From contig QQUM01000202.1 of the NCBI GenBank assembly GCA_008501545.1, forward strand, positions 1 to 8,802: a stretch of 8,802 nucleotides of DNA. Direction: 5' to 3'. Positions within the stretch are counted from its first letter, which is position 1, and the number at the start of each line of letters is the position of its first letter. This DNA comes from Calditrichota bacterium. Lineage in GTDB: Bacteria; Zhuqueibacterota; Zhuqueibacteria; Zhuqueibacterales; Geothermadaptataceae. The notes under the pieces are model-generated. The model was given only the letters and a program-made list of their open reading frames with translations. It had not been told where the DNA came from and did not search any database. The position numbers were made by a program, and so were the translations under genes. Positions 5,446 through 8,802 of the stretch are shown here, piece by piece.

Positions 5446-8400
5446 ATGAGACGGTCACTTGCTATTTTGCTTTTGGGGATTATTGCCACCTGCCTTCCAG
5501 TTGTCCTGTTTGCTCAAGTTACATTTTCAGGAAATGAGCTTCTCGGAAATCCAACAGACAAGTCAATCACAATCAATATCGTTCCTGACAGCAATATCGA
5601 TGTGTTTTATCAATTCAGAACGACGCAGGGCGGGCCTTACACGGATACACCTGTTTTGTCCGCCAGTGCCGGCGAACCGCACGAAGTCGTTATCGATAAT
5701 TTGCAGGCGGATACGCGGTACTTTTATCGAATGCAATACAGCACAAATGGCGGTTCGAACTGGACGATTCGTGCTGAACACAGCTTTCGTACAGCGCGAT
5801 CCGTGGGCAGCACGTACAAGATTGCCCTTACAGCAGATTCACACGTGAACATTATGTTAGGCAATCTAAGTGAATGGCAATCGACGCTGGATCTGATTGC
5901 AGATGATCAACCGGATTTCCTTCTCGATTTAGGAGATACTTTTGCGATGGACGGAATCGCAAGCGAATCGACTGCAGATGCGGCTTATCTGTACCAGCGT
6001 GATCCATCAATAATGGGAAGAGTGAGTCCTTCTGTGCCGATTTTTCTCGCGATGGGAAACCACGAAAATGAAGAGGGATGGAATTTTGATGATGTGGATC
6101 CGCAGCCCATTTTTGGTATGAAGGCACGCAAACGCTATTTCCCGCTGCCCTCGCCATTGACCGATCCTGCATTTTATTCGGCAAACACCGATCCGGTGGA
6201 AGCTTCTGACGTTGCCAACGGGAATTCTCACATCATTGGCGATGACCAATACCGTGAAGACTACTATTCCTGGACCTGGGGCGATGCGCTTTTCATCGTC
6301 TTCGACCCTTTTCAGTACACGATGCAAAATCCCTATGGCGCTTCCGCTGGCGAAGGTGGTGATGAAATCGTTGGCGGCGACCGCTGGAACTGGACGATGG
6401 GTGTGCAACAGCACCAATGGTTAAAGGAGACGTTAGAGAACAGCCATGCAAAATACAAATTTATGTTTGCGCACCATATGCTTGGCGGGACAGCGAATTA
6501 TGTTCGTGGTGGCGCGGAAGGCGCGCACATGTTTGAATGGGGTGGCTATGAGGCTGATGGCACGACGTACGGTTTTACATCAAAACGTCCGGCTGGTGAA
6601 GGCTGGTTGGAACCGGTCCATGAAATGATGAAAACCTATGATGTAAGTGCTTTTTTCCACGGGCATGACCATCATTTCGTATTGGAAGAACGGGATGGCA
6701 TTGTTTACCAACTCGTCCCTGCGGCAAGTCAGGGAACAGGACTCGGATTCAACAACTATACATCAAGTCCTTATGTTGTCTCCACGCAAAATAATTCCGG
6801 TTATCTACGCATGACCGTATCACCCAACGAAGCGCTTGTCGAATATGTGAAATCCACCGGATCAAACGTAGGGCAAGTCCAATACGCCTATACAATTGAA
6901 CCAAATGGGGGTGGAACCGGCAATACACCACCAACTGCCGTTGCCTCGGCCACACCAACTTCCGGTGATGCGCCGTTGTCAGTATCGTTCACCGGCAGCA
7001 ACAGCAGCGACAGTGATGGCAGCATTGCGAGCTATGCATGGGATTTTGGCGATGGTGGCACAGCAACGACCGCAAATCCAAGCCATACATACAATACGGC
7101 GGGCAATTATACGGCGATTCTGACTGTAACAGACAACGAAGGGGCGACAGATACGGATCAAGTTTCCATTACAGTCACGAATCCGGGTGGAGAGAATCAG
7201 CCGCCGGTCCCGGTCATTGCCTCTCCACAATCCGGCCAGAATTACGCCGCCGGTGCGATCATTTCTTTTTCTGGCAGCGCAACGGACCCCGAAGACGGCA
7301 ATTTGAATGCTTCGACAGCTGAGTGGCGTGTAGCCGGTCCTGGAATCCCGGTGAACTATGTCATCGCAAGCGGAACTTTCTCAGGCTCCGGACAGGCACC
7401 ATCAACAGGAAATTATTCGATCACATTGGAAGTGCAGGACAGCCAGGGATTAAGCGCAACAACGACAACAAGCTTCACGGTTGGTGGATCACCAAACACA
7501 CCGCCAACGGCTGTTGCTTCGGCTACACCCACGTCTGGTGAAGCCCCGCTTTTAGTGAACTTTACAGGCAGCAACAGCAGCGATTCGGACGGCAGTATCA
7601 CCAGCTATTCCTGGAATTTTGGTGATGGGAACAACGCCACCACTGCCAATCCATCGCATACTTACAGCAGTGCCGGCAATTATACAGCCACATTAACGGT
7701 AACCGATGATGACGGCGCCACGGATAATGCACAGGTGACGATTTCCGTCAATTCACCCCCCAATGAACCGCCAACAGCCGTGGTTTCAGCCGATCCAACT
7801 TCCGGAGAAGCGCCGTTGACTGTAAATTTTACCGGCAGCAACAGTAGTGACAGCGATGGATCCATTGCGACTTATGCCTGGACATTTGGTGATGGCATAA
7901 CAGCTAATACGGCTGATCCATCACACACCTATGCAAATGCCGGAAACTATACCGCCACCTTAACCGTGACCGACAATCAAGGTGCGACAGATGAGGCGCA
8001 CATTGCGATTACGGTCACACAAACCGGCAATAATCCACCGACAGCAGTTGCTTCTGCCGATCCTACGTCAGGTGAGGCGCCGCTTGCAGTCAATTTCACC
8101 GGCAGCAACAGCAGCGACAGTGATGGCAGCATTGCAAGCTACGCCTGGACATTTGGTGATGGCGGGACAGCGAACACAGCCAATCCTTCCCACACTTACA
8201 ACAGCGCTGGAAATTATACAGCAGAATTGACCGTAACCGACGACGACGGCGCCACCGATGTTGCACAGGTTGCGATTACTGTGAATGCACCGCAAAACCA
8301 GCCACCGACCGCGGTTGCTTCAGCCAATCCAACATCCGGTACTGTGCCGCTTGCAGTCAATTTCACCGGCAGCAACAGCAGTGATTCCGATGGCAGCATT

Positions 8401-8802
8401 GCGACTTATACCTGGACATTTGGTGATGGCGGCACGGCCAATACGGCCAATCCATCACACACATATAACAGTGCGGGCAACTACACGGTAACGCTTACTG
8501 TGACCGACGATGATGGCGCCACAGACGATGCCCAGGTCGCCATTACCGTGAATGAACCGGCCAACACATCACCAGTAGCCACGATCACCCAACCGGTAAA
8601 TAACACCAATTACTCCGTTGGACAGGTTGCAAGTTATTCCGGTACAGGAACCGATGCGGAAGACGGCACTGTACCGGCTTCGCGTTTTCGCTGGTTTTAC
8701 AGTCGTAACGGTGGGGCAGAAGTACAGTTTGCAACCGGGCAGACATCGGGTTCTATCGTTGCTGCGGCTTCGGGAAGTTATGCGGTTATCCTTGAAGTTG
8801 AA
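5446..8802 (+). CDS. Secreted metallophosphoesterase (purple-acid-phosphatase-like) with PKD-domain array (partial, C-terminus cut)
   Basis: The frame is open for 1119 codons to the right edge. Residues 1-23 are a Sec signal peptide (MRRSLAILLL...VLFA, cut before Q24). Residues about 26-116 are FN3-like, as at the N-terminus of purple acid phosphatases (GNPTDKSITINIV; LQADTRYFYRMQYS; HSFRTA). The calcineurin-like catalytic domain spans about 124-485 with all metal-ligand motifs: D131-S-H133, G163-D164, G204-N-H-E207, H343/H344 (FAHHM), and G406-H407-D-H409. It should hydrolyse phosphate mono- or diesters outside the cytoplasm; the substrate is unknown. Then come PKD 1 (495-578), an Ig-like module (586-681), PKD 2-5 (686-768, 775-858, 864-946, 953-1035) and a second Ig-like module from 1042. 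PKD domains carry the W-x-FGDG and (S/A)HTY hallmarks; such arrays usually act as spacers or binding modules on surface and secreted enzymes. A sorting signal such as a type IX tail would lie beyond the window. Confidence 0.9.
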   Translation, partial: MRRSLAILLLGIIATCLPVVLFAQVTFSGNELLGNPTDKSITINIVPDSNIDVFYQFRTTQGGPYTDTPVLSASAGEPHEVVIDNLQADTRYFYRMQYSTNGGSNWTIRAEHSFRTARSVGSTYKIALTADSHVNIMLGNLSEWQSTLDLIADDQPDFLLDLGDTFAMDGIASESTADAAYLYQRDPSIMGRVSPSVPIFLAMGNHENEEGWNFDDVDPQPIFGMKARKRYFPLPSPLTDPAFYSANTDPVEASDVANGNSHIIGDDQYREDYYSWTWGDALFIVFDPFQYTMQNPYGASAGEGGDEIVGGDRWNWTMGVQQHQWLKETLENSHAKYKFMFAHHMLGGTANYVRGGAEGAHMFEWGGYEADGTTYGFTSKRPAGEGWLEPVHEMMKTYDVSAFFHGHDHHFVLEERDGIVYQLVPAASQGTGLGFNNYTSSPYVVSTQNNSGYLRMTVSPNEALVEYVKSTGSNVGQVQYAYTIEPNGGGTGNTPPTAVASATPTSGDAPLSVSFTGSNSSDSDGSIASYAWDFGDGGTATTANPSHTYNTAGNYTAILTVTDNEGATDTDQVSITVTNPGGENQPPVPVIASPQSGQNYAAGAIISFSGSATDPEDGNLNASTAEWRVAGPGIPVNYVIASGTFSGSGQAPSTGNYSITLEVQDSQGLSATTTTSFTVGGSPNTPPTAVASATPTSGEAPLLVNFTGSNSSDSDGSITSYSWNFGDGNNATTANPSHTYSSAGNYTATLTVTDDDGATDNAQVTISVNSPPNEPPTAVVSADPTSGEAPLTVNFTGSNSSDSDGSIATYAWTFGDGITANTADPSHTYANAGNYTATLTVTDNQGATDEAHIAITVTQTGNNPPTAVASADPTSGEAPLAVNFTGSNSSDSDGSIASYAWTFGDGGTANTANPSHTYNSAGNYTAELTVTDDDGATDVAQVAITVNAPQNQPPTAVASANPTSGTVPLAVNFTGSNSSDSDGSIATYTWTFGDGGTANTANPSHTYNSAGNYTVTLTVTDDDGATDDAQVAITVNEPANTSPVATITQPVNNTNYSVGQVASYSGTGTDAEDGTVPASRFRWFYSRNGGAEVQFATGQTSGSIVAAASGSYAVILEVE
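6928..7179 (+). other. PKD domain 1 of the secreted phosphatase
   Basis: The encoded segment starts PPTAVASATPTSGDAPLSV and contains FTGSNSSDSDGSI, YAWDFGDGG, NPSHTYNTAGNYTA and LTVTDNEGATD, the standard PKD order. It is separated from the other four PKD domains by an unrelated Ig-like module. Its DNA from 6988 to 7028 is identical to 8095-8135 in PKD 4, a 41-bp match closer than expected from protein constraint alone. Confidence 0.85.
7201..7488 (+). other. Ig-like non-PKD module, first copy
   Basis: This segment encodes PPVPVIASPQSGQNYAAG, then ISFSGSATDPEDGNL and a W-x-V strand, ending TSFTVGG. It lacks the FGDG and HTY motifs of PKD. The P-x-x-G-x-x-Y-x-x-G and S-G-x-x-T-D-x-E-D-G pattern recurs at 8569-8802, so the two are paralogous. 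I recall similar modules after PKD domains and in secreted sugar dehydrogenases, where they form beta-sandwiches. Confidence 0.65.
7501..8568 (+). repeat. Tandem array of four PKD-coding repeats, exact 267-bp period
   Basis: The Pro-Pro codons opening successive PKD units fall at 7501, 7768, 8035 and 8302, and the next module's equivalent position is 8569: four steps of exactly 267 bp (89 codons). Each unit encodes PPTAV, PTSG, NFTGSNSSDSDGSI, W-x-FGDG, PSHTY, AGNYT, LTVTD and GATD. DNA conservation is high: 8079-8114 is identical to 8346-8381 (36 bp). The units were probably made by recent in-frame duplication or kept alike by recombination, so copy number may vary between strains or be collapsed in assemblies. 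Confidence 0.85.
8569..8802 (+). other. Ig-like non-PKD module, second copy (cut by window edge)
   Basis: The segment encodes SPVATITQPVNNTNYSVG, then ASYSGTGTDAEDGTVPAS and an R-W-F-Y strand, and ends within ASGSYAVILEVE at the window edge. It matches the first copy at 7201-7488 in the positions of P, Y-x-x-G, S-G-x-x-T-D-x-E-D-G and the Trp strand, so the protein continues with at least the remainder of this module. Confidence 0.6.

Noticed and set aside
5476..5496. Possible lipoprotein signal (IATC, Cys16) in the phosphatase leader
   Set aside because: The residue before Cys is Thr rather than Gly/Ala/Ser and a better type I site (LFA before Gln24) follows the full hydrophobic stretch.
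5262..5848. Plus-strand open frames at 5262-5537 and 5459-5848
   Set aside because: They are out of frame with the much longer phosphatase gene, whose signal peptide, GAGGA site and domains are clear; the second begins inside that signal peptide.
6979..8399. Repeated minus-strand open frames with similar sequences (e.g. SLLLLPVKFT)
   Set aside because: They resemble each other only because they are antisense to the PKD repeats; none has its own start context.
7501..8568. Regular repeats as a possible CRISPR array
   Set aside because: The 267-bp units are protein-coding in one continuous frame with PKD motifs and there are no short repeats with unique spacers.

Overview
The window suggests a mid-GC Gram-negative bacterium, most plausibly from the wider Bacteroidota/Calditrichota/KSB1 (FCB-like) assemblage. 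The evidence is a Bacteroidota-style deoxynucleoside kinase, a PorT-like outer-membrane barrel, and a large secreted metallophosphatase carrying a train of PKD domains. Two genes have recognisable Shine-Dalgarno sites (GAGGA, AAGGGAG) and I see no TAnnTTTG promoter, which argues mildly against a core Bacteroidota member. This placement is inference: there is no rRNA or marker phylogeny here.

Layout. 1-212 (-): the start of a gene leaving the window on the left, possibly an ABC-transporter-type protein. 213-659: non-coding, with one small perfect hairpin. 660-1265 (+): Nudix hydrolase of the CoA-pyrophosphatase type. 1331-3154 (+): the translational GTPase TypA/BipA, complete. 3326-3973 (+): deoxynucleoside kinase. 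These three plus-strand housekeeping genes are separated by 65 and 171 bp, and both gaps hold short palindromic repeats. 3974-4131: convergent gap with a nested inverted repeat (two copies of ATGTGCCTGGCACTTA facing each other around an inner hairpin), the best candidate for a REP/REPIN-like mobile repeat. 4132-5058 (-): signal-peptide protein with a small basic SH3-like module and a predicted outer-membrane beta-barrel. 5059-5445: divergent promoter region. 5446-8802 (+, open at the right edge): secreted purple-acid-phosphatase-like metallophosphoesterase with an FN3-like N-terminal domain, a full set of metal ligands, five PKD domains and two copies of a second Ig-like domain.

Functionally the left half is cytoplasmic housekeeping (cofactor/nucleotide clean-up, ribosome-associated GTPase, dNTP salvage). 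The right half is cell-envelope/secreted: the barrel and the phosphatase are divergently transcribed from a shared 387-bp region, which would permit common regulation, but nothing in the sequence proves they work together. The most unusual signals are the nested inverted repeat at 4000-4089 and the exactly 267-bp-periodic PKD array at 7501-8568. I do not see a defence system, CRISPR array, integrase or other obviously new multi-gene system.
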